Assembly (NCBI GenBank): GCA_026636295.1
Contig: CP089450.1
Location: 806,001 to 870,000, forward strand
Reading direction: 5' to 3'
Length of the DNA: 64,000 nucleotides
Origin: Medakamo hakoo
Lineage: Eukaryota > Chlorophyta > Trebouxiophyceae > Coccomyxaceae
Part shown: positions 1 through 10,176 of the stretch, one piece after another
How positions within the stretch are numbered: position 1 is the stretch's first letter
Layout of the letters: each line of letters begins with the position of its first letter
Made by a program: the position numbers and the translations under genes
The notes under the pieces: model-generated
Told to the model about the DNA's origin: nothing
Databases searched by the model: none
The model's input: only the letters and a program-made list of their open reading frames with translations

Positions 1-523
1 GGCCACCGCCGAGCTTGCGCGCAGGGAAGCGGACCGGGCCGAGCTGGACCGGGTGCGGGCGGAGCTAGAAGCAGCACAACGGCGAGCGCCGCTGGCGGCG
101 CCGGCCGCGCCGCGGCGAGGCGTGCGCCGGGCCCGGCCACCCAGCACGAGTTCCAGCAGTGGCGGCAGCAGCTCCGAGGACTCCTCCTCCAGCAGCAGTG
201 AGGAGGAGGCTAGCTCGTCGGACGAGGATGACCGGTGCGTCGTCCGTGTGCTTTTTTTTGCCTGCGCATGCAGCTAGCCAGCCACCCGCCCCCCCCCCCG
301 CCCGACCACACTCACTCCATCCCGCCCCCCCCACACAACACACCGACAGCATCCCGGCCCTGACCGCCCGCCTGGCCGCCGCGGAAGCGGCGTTGGCGCG
401 TGAGCAGGCCGCCCGCCGCACGGCGGAGGAGGAAGTCGCGCGGCTGGCGAGGGCGGCCGCTGCCCCCGCACCGCCGCCGCCGTCCAGCCCGCCGCGCCAG
501 CGGCGGCGAACGACGGACGGCCA

Positions 524-555
<32 letters not shown>

Positions 556-2354
556 CGCTCGCCCGCACAATCGCGGGAGCAGTCGCGTCCGTCCTGCCGT
601 CTGCCCGGCGGGCGGATGAGGAAGGAGCCCGCGCCCTGGCCGCCCGGGTGGACGGCCTGGAGGCGCGGCTGTCCGCGCTCGCGGCCCGCGTCGGCGTCGG
701 CGGAGGTGACGGCGACGACGACGCCGCGCCGCCGCCGCCGCCGGGCAGCCTGGCCGCCGATGCAGCTGTCGGCCGGGTGACGGCGGAGCGGGCGGAAGCG
801 AAAGCGGACGCGCTGGCGGCGCGGCTGGCGGCTGTTGCCGCGGCCGCGGTCGGTGGTGGTGGAGGCGGCGGGGGCGCACGCCCGCCGGTCCCGCCGCCGG
901 CGCCGCCTCCCACCGTGCGCACGCCTGCCGGGCGTGGACGGGGCCGGGGCCGCGGCCGCACCGCCGGCGCAAACGCATCCACCCTCCTCCCGCCACCGCC
1001 GCCGTCGCCGCCCTCGCCCGCGCCGCCTCCCCCCGAAGCAGGAGCCCACCCGCCCGCCGCGTCCATCCTTGCCGACCTGCTGCGCGACCGGGGCTGTGGT
1101 GCTGAAGCGGGAGAAGGCGCTCCCACCCCTGAATCCACGGCGTCCCAACTGGCCGCCCTGATCACGGAGGGCGGCGAGCCGGTCGGCTGTGTGCTGGGCG
1201 CGCTCGCGAGCGCGGTGTGTGCGTGCGCCCGCGGCCGGGGCGACGACGAAGGCGGCGGCGACGACGCTGACGCCGGCGGCCCGTCCACCTCAGCCCTGGA
1301 CGCGTGGGAGCGGGCCTGGCTGACGCCTGCCGCCCGGGCGCGCGGCGCCCTGGCCGCCCTGGCTGACACAGCCGTGGCCCTGGACGCAGCCCTGGCGGCG
1401 GCGGACGAAGGCACCGCCGCGACCGCCGCCGGAGCCGGCGCACACCGCCCACGCCGGGTGGTGGACGCCCTGCGTGGCCGCCTAGCCCGCGCCGCCTTTG
1501 GTGAAGAAGGCTGGTTCACGGGCGAAGCCGCGGCCGCGGGCGCCGTGGCGGCGGCGCTGGCGGCGCGCGGGCACAACCCGGCCGCCGCGCGCGGCCTTGT
1601 GCTCGACGCGCTCGCGGCGGGCCTGCCCGCCTCCGCCACGGAGCCGGGCTTTGGGCCCGGCGGCCTGGCTGTCGCGGTCGCCACCGCCCTGGCCTGGCCA
1701 GACCCCGTGTTTGGGAGTGGCGGCGGCGGCGACGGCGGTGGCGGCCCCGCTCCACCCACGCCCGGCCCCCGGGCGCCGGCCGACCCGGCCTGCCGCGTCT
1801 TGGCCGCCATCCTGCAGGATGGGGCAGCCGCCGCAGCCGCGCGCGCCGCGGCGGGCGGACCCGGGTCGGCCAGCCTGGACGCGCTGGCCGGCGCGGCCCT
1901 GGTGGAGGCCGCGGCCCGCGGCGCGTGGCCGGCCTGGGTCGCCGTGCAGCCGACCGCGTCGCCCACGCCCGCCTGGCCCGCCCTGTCCGCGCTGACGCCG
2001 GCGTTGCTGGGCGCGCTGGAAGCGGCGGTCCAGGCGGCGGCCGCGCCACGGAGCGGGGGTGACGGCGGCGGCGCGCCACCCCTGCCCCGCCTGCCCTGGG
2101 TTGTGGCGGGCCTGGCGGGCCGCGCGCGCGGGCCCGCCTGGGCCGCCGCCGAACTGTTTGAGGGCTGCCTCCACCCGGCCCAGCGTGCGGCGGTGGCACG
2201 GCTGGGTGGGCCCGACCGCCCGCGGCCGGCCACCCTGGCCGACGCCGTGGCGTGCACGGCCCGCCTGGCGCGCGAGCTGGCCGCGGCGTTTGCAGGCGGC
2301 GACGGCGGTGGTGGGGCGGACGTGGACAGGCTGCGCGCGTGGGGCGAAAGTTGA
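1..2354 (+). CDS. Unidentified Ala-rich protein with coiled coil and acidic Ser tract (5' end outside window)
   Basis: Partial at the left edge. The visible exons are 1-234 and 350-2354. The intron at 235-349 has a gtgcgt donor and a C-rich tract before its acag acceptor, and joining keeps the frame (cg|c, Arg). The first exon reads as a charged helix rich in Ala, Glu and Arg (ELARREADRAELDRVRAELE), then a Ser/Glu/Asp tract ending in DEDDR. Exon 2 continues with a second helix (LTARLAAAEAALAREQAARR) and about 650 residues of Ala/Gly/Pro-rich sequence with an (GR)n patch near 920-960. It ends in RAWGES and a tga. I recognise no domain. The coiled coils suggest a structural or scaffold role, but that is inference only. 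Transcription converges on the ABC transporter gene. Confidence 0.7.
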
Positions 2355-2526
2355 TCGAAACGGATGCATGCGTGGGTGGGAATGGAGGTGGGTGGTGGTG
2401 GTGGTAGACGGGGGTAGGGTGTAGTGCCATCCATTTCCACAAAAGGATGGAAAAAAAAGAAAAAATTTAAAGCAAGTTCGTTTGTCTGGTTTCATGAAAC
2501 CCACACAGAGGTCGCCGCCGCGCCCC

Positions 2527-5070
2527 TCACGTCCGCGGTGGCGACCCGCCGCCACCGCCACCTCCACCGCCTCCACCGCCGCCCGCGCTGCCGCCGCGCA
2601 GGCTGGCGCTCGACCCGCCGCCCTGCAGCTGGCGGCGGACCAGGGCCGCGTACGCGCCGCCCGCCGCCAGCAGCTCGTCCGGCGGGCCGGCCTCCACGAC
2701 GCGGCCACCATCCACGACCACCACCCGGTGCGCGCCCGCCACGGTGGACAGGCGGTGGGCGATGATGACCATCGTGAACGCGCGCGCGCGCGCCAGGCCG
2801 TCCACGGCGTCCTGGACCGCCGCCTCAGACGCGGCGTCCAGGGCGGACGTCGCCTCGTCAAGCAGCAGGAGGGCGGGGCGGCGCACGAGCGCGCGCGCGA
2901 TGGCGATGCGCTGCTTCTGGCCGCCCGACAGCATGACGCCGCGGTCGCCGCACAGCGTGTCGTACCCGTCGGGCAGGGCGGAGATGAAGTCGTGGGCGTG
3001 CGCCATGCGCGCGGCCGCTTCCACGTCGGCCTGGGTCGGGCAGTCGCCCAGCCAGGCGGGGCGCGACGGCGCCGGCCCGTCCTCCTCCTCGCCGTCGCCG
3101 CCCTTCTCCGGGTCCAAGCCCAGCAAAATGTTGCGCCTGACCGACCGCGCGTACAGCACGGGCTCCTGGCCGACGACGCCGACGTGGCGGGCCAGGTAGC
3201 GCGGGTCGAAGTCGCCGACGGGCCGGCCGTCCAGCAGGACGGCGCCGGCGGTCGGCGCGTACAGGCGCAGGAGCAGCTTGACGATGGACGACTTGCCCGA
3301 CCCGGACGGGCCGACCAGGGCGACGACCTCGCCCGGGCGGATGGCCAGGTCGAGGCCGCGCAGCACGGGCACGGTCGGCCGGGCCGGGTACGAAAAGTGG
3401 ACGCCGCGGAACTCGACGGCGCCGTCAAAGGCCGGCGGCGCGGCCGTCCCCGCAGGCGGCAGGCGGGGGACGCGCTCTATCAGTTCGACGACCTTGTCGG
3501 CCGACCCGACGGCCGCTGCGACGGCGGAGAAGACGTCGCCCAGGGTTTGGATGGTGGCGGCCAACGATGTCTGGTACAGCAAGAACGAGATCAGCGCGCC
3601 GCCGCTCATCCTGCCGTCCAGGACGAGCGTGCCGCCGACGGCCAGGACGCCCGTCGCGAGCAAGGCCGGCAAGCCCGTCGACGCGAGCGCGTAGAGCGCG
3701 TAGTACCGCCCTTCCAGCGCCTGGATGCGGCCAAACTTGGCCAGGCCGGCGCCGTAGGACGCGGCGGACGCGGCTTCAGCCGCGTGCGCTTTGACCGTGG
3801 GCATGGTGGACAGGACTTCTTCGGCGGCGGCGTTGGCTTCCGCCAGCGCGGCTTGGGACTGCTTGGCCATCTCGCGGTACACGCGGCCGAACGCCTTGCT
3901 GACGGCCGCGACGAGCGGCAGGATCAGGGCCGCCAGGATGGACAGCCGCCACGACGCCCGGACCATGAAGACGAGGACGACGCCGCCGCCGATGAGGGAG
4001 CGCGCCAGCACGTTCAGCTGGAGTGACAGGTTGTCCGAGACGGCGGCCGTGTCGGCCGACAGCCGGGACGCCAGGTCGCCCAGGCGGGCCGCGTCGTAAA
4101 ACGCGGCTTCCTGGCGCAGCAGGCTGGCGAACAGGCGGGTGCGGGTGCGCACGTTCAGGCGGACGCCCACTGCCCAGAACAGGCCGCCGCGGGTGGCGGT
4201 GGCGGCGGCGGTGCCCACCGCCGCGGCGGCCAGGCGGGCGAGCGTCGCGTGGAAGACAGCGCGGTCGGGGCGCAGCGTCGCGTCGTCCAGCGCGACGCCT
4301 GTGTAGTGCGGGATGAGCGCGTTGCCCACGGCGGCGGCGGCACCCGCAGCGAACGCCGCGCCCAGGAACGGCGCGTCCTGGGCGGCGATGCGGGCGAGGA
4401 CGGCCAGCGTGCGCGAGGGCGGCAGCGGCGGCGCTTCCGCGTCGTCGGCAGGCGGCGTTGTCGTCGCCGTCGTCGACCCGCCATCCTCGGCCGCGCTGTC
4501 ATCCAGGAGCAGCGGCTCCTCCACGCCAGCGACGGGCCGGCGTTTACGGCGGTCGGCGCCGCCGCCGTCCCGCACCAGGCGGCCGGCCGCCCAGTGTTCA
4601 AAGCCCGTGCAGGCAGCGGACGCGCCGAGCGACAGGAACAGTGGGACGAGGCCGGTGAGGGACTGCCCGCCCACGTCCGGCCACGCGCCGTCCGGTGTGA
4701 GCACGGCGATCGCCATGGCTTTCAAGCACAGCAGGGCGTACGAGGCGTGGCAGGCGACCGCGACGGCGGCTGCGGCCGTGGTGCGTCCAGGCGCCGCGTC
4801 GCTGGGCGGGGGCACGAGGGACGGGCGTGGTGGCGCGCTGCGCGGCGCGCGGAGGCGGGCCAGAGCGACCGCGACGGCGACCGTCACCACTCTCAAGACG
4901 CTGAGCAGGGCGACGTCTGTGGCTTCATCGGCCCGCCGCCAGCCATCAAAGGCATCCGGGACGGGCGTGGGGCGGGGCAAAGGCCAGCGGCGCGACGCGA
5001 GCAACGCACTCGCCCCGACGTCGAGCAGGGCGACGGCCGCCAGGGCGGCGGCGAGCGCGGTGCGGCCCAT
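2527..5070 (-). CDS. TAP/TAPL-like ABCB half-transporter
   Basis: Single exon of 847 aa. It is an ATP-driven exporter with one transmembrane domain and one ATPase domain, so it should work as a dimer. The ATPase half is intact. Walker A GPSGSGKSS lies near residue 585, a Q-loop VVGQEPVLY follows, then signature LSGGQKQR near 711, Walker B LLLLDEATSALD near 735 and H-loop IAHRLSTV. The transmembrane domain (about 270-560) has the family motif RLSADTAAVSDNLS. Ahead of it lie about 250 residues with several hydrophobic segments (residues 5-26 and onwards), like the extra N-terminal domain of TAP and ABCB9 proteins that targets them to lysosome, vacuole or ER. The C-terminus is a Gly-rich tail. 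The ATG is chosen because a 7-A tract sits 3 nt before it and no family similarity lies upstream. The substrate (peptide or otherwise) cannot be read from sequence. Confidence 0.93.
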   Translation of the reverse strand: MGRTALAAALAAVALLDVGASALLASRRWPLPRPTPVPDAFDGWRRADEATDVALLSVLRVVTVAVAVALARLRAPRSAPPRPSLVPPPSDAAPGRTTAAAAVAVACHASYALLCLKAMAIAVLTPDGAWPDVGGQSLTGLVPLFLSLGASAACTGFEHWAAGRLVRDGGGADRRKRRPVAGVEEPLLLDDSAAEDGGSTTATTTPPADDAEAPPLPPSRTLAVLARIAAQDAPFLGAAFAAGAAAAVGNALIPHYTGVALDDATLRPDRAVFHATLARLAAAAVGTAAATATRGGLFWAVGVRLNVRTRTRLFASLLRQEAAFYDAARLGDLASRLSADTAAVSDNLSLQLNVLARSLIGGGVVLVFMVRASWRLSILAALILPLVAAVSKAFGRVYREMAKQSQAALAEANAAAEEVLSTMPTVKAHAAEAASAASYGAGLAKFGRIQALEGRYYALYALASTGLPALLATGVLAVGGTLVLDGRMSGGALISFLLYQTSLAATIQTLGDVFSAVAAAVGSADKVVELIERVPRLPPAGTAAPPAFDGAVEFRGVHFSYPARPTVPVLRGLDLAIRPGEVVALVGPSGSGKSSIVKLLLRLYAPTAGAVLLDGRPVGDFDPRYLARHVGVVGQEPVLYARSVRRNILLGLDPEKGGDGEEEDGPAPSRPAWLGDCPTQADVEAAARMAHAHDFISALPDGYDTLCGDRGVMLSGGQKQRIAIARALVRRPALLLLDEATSALDAASEAAVQDAVDGLARARAFTMVIIAHRLSTVAGAHRVVVVDGGRVVEAGPPDELLAAGGAYAALVRRQLQGGGSSASLRGGSAGGGGGGGGGGGGGSPPRT

Positions 5071-5351
5071 GCCTTTTTTTGCGTGGAGAAGAGCCTGGGT
5101 GCGTTCTGAAGCCAATGAGGGAGAAGCGGCCGCCGCTCTCACGGCCGGACGCGCCCGCGATGGGGCCGCGGCCGGAAGGGCGCTCGGCTTGTTTTGTTTT
5201 CGTGAGTGACGTTTGGCCGCACAGCCGATGCGTAGCGAGACTGAGAGTCTCAGTCTCGCTACGAGAGCAGCGGCGGAGGACCAGTGCGTCCGGGCGCACG
5301 CACGCAACACACGCACACGAGCGCGTGCGCTCTCCTGTCCCACTCGCCGCG
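5071..5351. promoter_or_regulatory. Shared divergent promoter, ABC transporter / DBP5
   Basis: This 281-bp region lies between two start codons pointing away from each other. It contains the perfect hairpin at 5231-5263 and CA-rich stretches at about 5300-5330. No TATA box is obvious. Confidence 0.5.
5231..5263. repeat. Perfect inverted repeat, 16-bp arms, 1-nt spacer
   Basis: The left arm cgtagcgagactgaga (5231-5246) and right arm (5248-5263) are exact reverse complements around a single g. It is moderately GC compared with its surroundings and lies in the intergenic region between ABC transporter and DBP5. It could be a dyad regulator site, a DNA cruciform or a small mobile-element remnant. 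Confidence 0.85.
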
Positions 5352-7339
5352 ATGACATCCACTGCGTCCGAGGTGAGGATGCCGGCCGTGCGATCGCCAA
5401 GGCTCCCTCCCCCCTTGCGTCGCTCGCAAACGTTTCGGCGCCGCCTTTTGCGTTGCGAGGGCGAACGCACGCACCAGCGCCTGCCTTCCGACCTCTGCAC
5501 CCGCGTACACTGTGCGCGACGGCCGTGCAGGCCTGCCGATGGGGTGCACACATCAATCCAAGCCTTGCGTGCACACGCACTCACTCTCAATCCCTCGCCA
5601 CAAAAAAACGCACCAGTCTGCTGGCACGGCGCCCGCCGCCGCTGCACCGCCACCACCGCCACCATCCACCACCACCCCTTCCCGCGTCAACTGGGCGGAC
5701 GAGCTGGACGAAGCGGACAAGGCGGCTGCCGCGGAGCGTGGTGAGTTTGGTGTTGGCGCGCGCCTGTTTTTCTCTCTCGGCGTGCCACCGCTGCAACCCA
5801 CCATCCTCTCTCACCACCATCCTCCCTCTCACCGTCCATCCATCCCCCCAACCCACAGCCCCCGCGCCCGTGGACGCGCCGCCCGGCTACGAGCACGTCG
5901 CGCCCGCCGGCAACGCCGCGGACGCCCTGGCGTCGGCCGTCGGGTCCGGCCTGGCCGTCTCGGCCCAACCGCCCGCCGCCCCGGCCGCGACGGCACCCGG
6001 CACGGTCGACGAGCCCGACCGGCCGACCACGCTGGCCGACGAGGCCGGCGACGCCATCCGCACCATCCCGGCCGGCGACACGCCGTACTCGTCCGCGGCC
6101 ACCTTTGAAGACTTGCGCCTGTCGCCCGAACTGCTGCAGGGCCTGTACACGGAAATGAAGTTTGAGCGCCCGTCCCGCATCCAGGCGACGACGCTGCCGA
6201 TGATGCTGACGCCGCCGTACCGCTCCCTGATCGCCCAGGCGCACAACGGGTCGGGGAAGACGACGTGCTTCGTGCTGGGCATGCTGGCGCGCGTCGACCC
6301 GGACGCGCCCGGCCCGCAGGCCCTGTGCGTCTGCCCGACGCGCGAGCTCGTCACCCAAAACCTGATGGTGCTGGAACGCATGGCCAAGTTCACCCGCATT
6401 TCCGCGGCGTCGACGGCGGGGCCCGAGGGCGCGGAAGTCAGCCGGGCGACGCGCATCACCGACCACGTCGTCATCGGCACGCACGGCCGGCTGAAAGCAT
6501 GGATGGCCCGCCGGGTCATGGCCGTCAACGCCGTCAAAGTGCTGGTGTTTGACGAAGCGGACGAGATGCTCAAGACGGACGCGTTTGCGTCGGATTCGGT
6601 GCGCATGATCACGACCGTGCGCGGCGCGGTGGCCGGCCCCGGCGGCACCGGCGCCCCCCTCCAGATCCTGCTGTTTTCGGCGACGTTCAACGAAAAGGTC
6701 AAGGCCTTCGCGCTGCGCGTCGTGCCCGACGCCAACCAGGTCTTCGTCCCCGCGACCGAGCTGTCCCTGGACGTCATCAAGCAGTACCGGGTCACGTGCC
6801 CGACCCAGGCGTCCAAGGCGGGCGTGCTGCGGGACATGATCTTCCCGCTGTGCGAGAAGCTGGGCCAGACCATCATCTTTGTGCGGACGCGCGAGACGGC
6901 GCGCGCGCTGCACGCGGCCATGGAAGCCGACGGCCACCGGTGCACGTCCATCGAGGGCGGCATGGACAAGGACGCGCGCGACCGGGTCGTGTCCGAGTTC
7001 CGGGCGGGCACGACCAAAGTCCTCATCTCCACGGACGTCCTGTCCCGCGGCTTTGACGTGACGCAGGTCACGCTGGTCATCAACTTCGACGCGCCGACGG
7101 AACGGGATTTCCGGACGCCAGCGTACGAGACGTACTTGCACCGCATCGGCCGGTCTGGCCGGTTTGGGCGCAAGGGCGCCGCCTTCAACCTGGTCACCGG
7201 CGTGGCGGAGGCGGCGGTGCTCGACCAGATCGCCGAGTATTTCAACCACCCGATTCCAGAGGTGCCGGGCGGGTGCGAGAGCGAGGCCGGCTTTGTGGCG
7301 GTGTTGAAGGAGGCCGGGTTGACGGAGGGGGATGTGTGA
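5352..7339 (+). CDS. DBP5: DEAD-box mRNA-export helicase DBP5/DDX19
   Basis: Three exons (5352-5372, 5617-5740, 5859-7339) give 541 aa. The first exon encodes only MTSTASE, and all junctions are GT-AG in phase. DBP5 remodels mRNPs at the cytoplasmic face of the nuclear pore. Seen motifs include the N-terminal VNWADELDEADKA stretch, Q-motif region PSRIQATTLPMML, Walker A AHNGSGKT, DEAD box VFDEADEML, SAT (LLFSATF), STDVLSRGFDV and YLHRIGRSGRFGRKG. The insertion before the last motif (INFDAPTERDFRTPAYETYLH) is longer than in most DEAD-box proteins, as is typical of DBP5. The N-terminal 150 residues are Ala/Pro-rich. The start is the first ATG that splices in frame. It is divergent from the ABC transporter. 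NUP93, another pore-linked gene, is in the same window but not adjacent. Confidence 0.93.
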
Positions 7340-7457
7340 ATGAAAACACATGTGTGTTGTGTGTGGGGGTTTTCTTTTCTCTCTGTGAGCTACAATGTTG
7401 TGCCCTCCGCTGCGCGCGGCACGTCTGCTGAGTGTGGGGACGGGGCGCGCTCCCTCT

Positions 7458-9086
7458 TCAACCTGCCGCGCGACCACCACCGCCACGACCCGCCCGTGCC
7501 CGCACCCTCGCCTCCGCGCCCAGCACGGCGCTTTCCACCCCCTCCACGACCGCACGCAGCGCGTCGGGTTTCACCCAGGCGTGCGCGGCCAGGGCCGTCA
7601 GCACGGCCGCAAAGTCGGGCGGCAGGGCGGCCGTGTCCCGGTCGGCGGCGGTTGGTGGCGCGTACAGCCAGGTTGAGGACGGGGCGGCAGCGGCGGCGGC
7701 GGCGGTGGTGGTGGTCGTGGTTGCGCGTGACCGTTTCCTTTGAGGAGGCGGAGACGTGGCTGGTGCGGCGGCGGTGTCCGGCGCGCCGGGAGGCCTCGTT
7801 CCAGCACTCGCCGCCGCTGCCGCCCGTTCGAGCGCTAGGCCCACGTCCCACTGCCCGGCACCACCACCACCACCACCACCACCACCACCACCACCGGGCT
7901 CACCAGCCGGAAACACGGCCCTGCCGAGCCAGCCCAAATACGCGGCCGCGTCGACTGGGTCCAGGCGCGCGGCCGCGGCCGGGCTGGGTGGCGTGCCCAG
8001 CGGCGCGGCCGTCGACGCTGCCACGACGCCCGCCGCCCAGGCGTGCCAGTCGGCCGGCGGTGGCGGCAGGCAGGGCAGGGTGGACGGCTGTGGCAGGCCC
8101 AGCCCGTACGCCAGCTTGATGGCGACGGCCAGCGCGGCGGCCGGGCCCAAAAACGGGTACCGCCGCGCGTCGGACGACAGCGCGCCGCCGGCGCCCGCCA
8201 CGCCCGCCGCCTGGGCCGTGGCGTGGACTTGCACCGCAACGGGCAGCAGCGCCTGCGGCGCGCCGGTCTCGAACAGCCACCTCCGCAGGATGGGCGCGGC
8301 GGGCAGCGTCGTGTCGACGCCCACGCCCAGGCGGGCGCCCAGGCGAGCCGCTGCGGCGGCGACTGCAGCGGGCGAGGGCAGGCCGGGCGGGCGGACGAAA
8401 AACCGCGGCAGCGGCGGGCCGGTCGGCGGCGCGAACCCGCTCAAGTCCCACCACGGCAGCTCGCCGCGCGCCGCCCACCGCACCAGGTCGGCCGGCGTCA
8501 GAGGGGACGCACTCACCCAGGCGGCCAGGGCCAAGATGGAGAGGAGCGCGCGCGGGCCGGCGGTCGGCGCAACCAGGCGCGCGGCCGCGGTCGCTGCCTG
8601 CGCAGCCGCGACCGCCGCCGCGGCCGCCGTCGCAAACCGGGGCCCGCCCACGCCCGCAGCGTCCAGGCGGGCGCCCAGGCCCGCCGTGTCCAGCAGGCCG
8701 GCGTGCGCCAGGTGGGCGTGCCACAGGCGGCGGGTGAGGGGCAGGAAGGCCGGCGGCGCGGCGGCCAGGCGGGTGGTCAGGGCGGTCGCCTGGGCGCGCA
8801 GCACGCGCTGCATGCAAGACAAGCAGGCCAGGACGTGGTCGGACGCGGGCTGGCGGGCGGCGGCGACCGCTGCAGCGGCGGCCGCAGCTGCGGCCGCGGC
8901 CGGCGCCGAGGACGGTGCGGCGACGCGCCGGCGGCGAGCAACGTCAGTGACGCCCGCCACGAATTCCGTCTCCTCCTCGATGAAGGCAGTGGACCGGGTA
9001 CCGCACACATCGCAGACCAGGGCGCCCGCGACGAGGGAGAGGGATGTGGACAGGCAGGCAGAGCAGATCGTGGGCGGCGTGGCCAT
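7458..9086 (-). CDS. TAF1B: TAF1B/Rrn7-like RNA polymerase I initiation factor
   Basis: Single exon of 542 aa. The N-terminus has a Rrn7-type zinc ribbon with Cys at 8, 11, 25 and 28 (CSAC and CDVC), followed by an acidic linker and a region with a CLSCMQ motif. It then shows helical repeats as in the TFIIB-like cyclin folds of TAF1B and Rrn7 (FLPLTRRLWHAHLAHAG; DLVRWAARGELPWWDLSGF; PFLGPAAALAVAIKLAYGL). In that family the protein recruits Pol I to the rDNA promoter in the nucleolus. A run of about 12 Gly is encoded by a GGT-type triplet repeat at 7862-7894. The zinc ribbon plus the PFL...AIKLAYGL stretch (compare the VALIFALKLLFGL type) is the basis of the call. BRF or TFIIB is less likely because there are no clear cyclin direct repeats. 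It is divergent from the canopy-like gene. Confidence 0.72.
   Translation of the reverse strand: MATPPTICSACLSTSLSLVAGALVCDVCGTRSTAFIEEETEFVAGVTDVARRRRVAAPSSAPAAAAAAAAAAAVAAARQPASDHVLACLSCMQRVLRAQATALTTRLAAAPPAFLPLTRRLWHAHLAHAGLLDTAGLGARLDAAGVGGPRFATAAAAAVAAAQAATAAARLVAPTAGPRALLSILALAAWVSASPLTPADLVRWAARGELPWWDLSGFAPPTGPPLPRFFVRPPGLPSPAAVAAAAARLGARLGVGVDTTLPAAPILRRWLFETGAPQALLPVAVQVHATAQAAGVAGAGGALSSDARRYPFLGPAAALAVAIKLAYGLGLPQPSTLPCLPPPPADWHAWAAGVVAASTAAPLGTPPSPAAAARLDPVDAAAYLGWLGRAVFPAGEPGGGGGGGGGGGGAGQWDVGLALERAAAAASAGTRPPGAPDTAAAPATSPPPQRKRSRATTTTTTAAAAAAAPSSTWLYAPPTAADRDTAALPPDFAAVLTALAAHAWVKPDALRAVVEGVESAVLGAEARVRARAGRGGGGRAAG
7862..7894 (+). repeat. (CAC)n triplet tract encoding poly-Gly on the minus strand
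   Basis: About eleven perfect caccac-type triplets lie inside the TAF1B-like gene. The tract stays in frame and encodes Gly. Confidence 0.8.
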
Positions 9087-9397
9087 GGTGGGGATGGGGA
9101 TGGTTTGGTGGCGGCCGGACGCAGGTGGCGGCGGCGGCGCGCGCGCCCGTGCTATGTGGCCCTGCTGCCTTTGTTCGCCCTGTTTTTGGCTCTGTGCGGG
9201 AGCTAGGCACCCTCAACTACTTGGCTGGCGGTGGGTGGGCGTGGCGGGAGGGGAGGGCCGCAGGGCGCAGGCGTGGCGGCGAGGGGAGGGACGCATTCAT
9301 GGAGAGAGTGAGGACCGGCGCGGCCGGCCACGCTCGCTCGCTCGGAAGTTTTTTCAATTGTTTTCACTTTCCTGTTTTCCACCTCCACCTTCCGCCC
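9087..9397. promoter_or_regulatory. Divergent intergenic region, TAF1B-like / canopy-like
   Basis: These 311 bp carry both 5' regions. I see a T-rich stretch with ttttttcaattgttttcac at about 9350-9368 just before the plus-strand gene. It is the only AT-rich patch here and a likely core-promoter area. No other gene is visible. Confidence 0.4.
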
Positions 9398-10021
9398 ATG
9401 CCACCCTCTGCCGCTGTCTGTCTGGGAGCGGCCCTGGCGCTCGCAGGCGCGGCGGCAGCCGCGCCGTCAGCGCACGCGGTCACGTCCACCTCTTGCTCAG
9501 CCTGCGCCGCCGTCGCGCGCACGCTCGCCACCCGCCTCGCTGGCGAAACAAAGCGCAACGACCTGGACTGGCGCGGGCGCGTCGGGCCCGAAGGAACTCG
9601 CAGTGGAGTCTACCTGGCTTACGCCGAGTCGGAACAGCGGGTGACGGACCTGTTGGACGACCTGTGCGACAAGGGCGGGTTGATGAAGCTCTCTGCCTGG
9701 TGGAACGGCCCGGGCGGGGCCGGGCGGTGGGCGCCGAAGGGCGCCACCCCACCCGACGGGTGGGCCGTCCCGTCCTCCCCAGCCGAAAAAGAAGCAAAAG
9801 CCAAGGAGCTGGAGAATTTCTGCGGGCGGCTGGTGGAGGAGGTGGAAGACGAGCTCGGCGGCGCGCTGTTGCGGAGAAAGAGCGACGGCAGCGGCGGCGG
9901 AGGGGGAGGGGACGCCGCCGCGCCGGACGCCGCGGCGGTCCGCGCCGTGCTGTGCGAGCGGCTGACGGCGCACTGCCCGCCCGGTGGGTCCAGTGTGAGC
10001 GGGCGTGGCGGCGAGCTGTGA
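9398..10021 (+). CDS. Canopy/MSAP-like secreted saposin-fold protein (DUF3456 type)
   Basis: Single exon of 207 aa. Residues 1-25 form a clear signal peptide (VCLGAALALAGAAAAAPSA), so the product enters the ER. The mature part carries the paired cysteines of the canopy family: SCSAC near the start, DLCDKG, FCGRLVEEVED and LCERLTAHC. It also has the family-like stretch YAESEQRVTDLLDDLCD. Canopy proteins act in the ER on receptor maturation in animals; the role in algae is unknown. A charged linker with a Gly run separates the last two cysteine groups. There is no KDEL-type tail (ends GRGGEL). The ATG at 9398 gives the signal peptide directly. It converges with the following minus-strand gene. 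Confidence 0.75.
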   Translation: MPPSAAVCLGAALALAGAAAAAPSAHAVTSTSCSACAAVARTLATRLAGETKRNDLDWRGRVGPEGTRSGVYLAYAESEQRVTDLLDDLCDKGGLMKLSAWWNGPGGAGRWAPKGATPPDGWAVPSSPAEKEAKAKELENFCGRLVEEVEDELGGALLRRKSDGSGGGGGGDAAAPDAAAVRAVLCERLTAHCPPGGSSVSGRGGEL

Positions 10022-10176
10022 AGAAAGGAGAAAGACAGGAATGAGACGCCCCAGTATTTGTTGCACACGTCCGCCCAGAGAGGGTTGGTTGGGCGCGCTG
10101 CCTGGGACCACGCGCCGACCACGTCTCTCCCCTGCCTTGCCCGGGCCTGCCTGCGCTCCCCCTATCTACGCCTCTT

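Noticed and set aside
65-2440. 791-codon open frame on the minus strand over the first gene
   Set aside because: It is antisense to a spliced plus-strand gene, has no domain and is pure Pro/Ala/Ser/Arg. Long shadow frames are expected in such GC-rich DNA.
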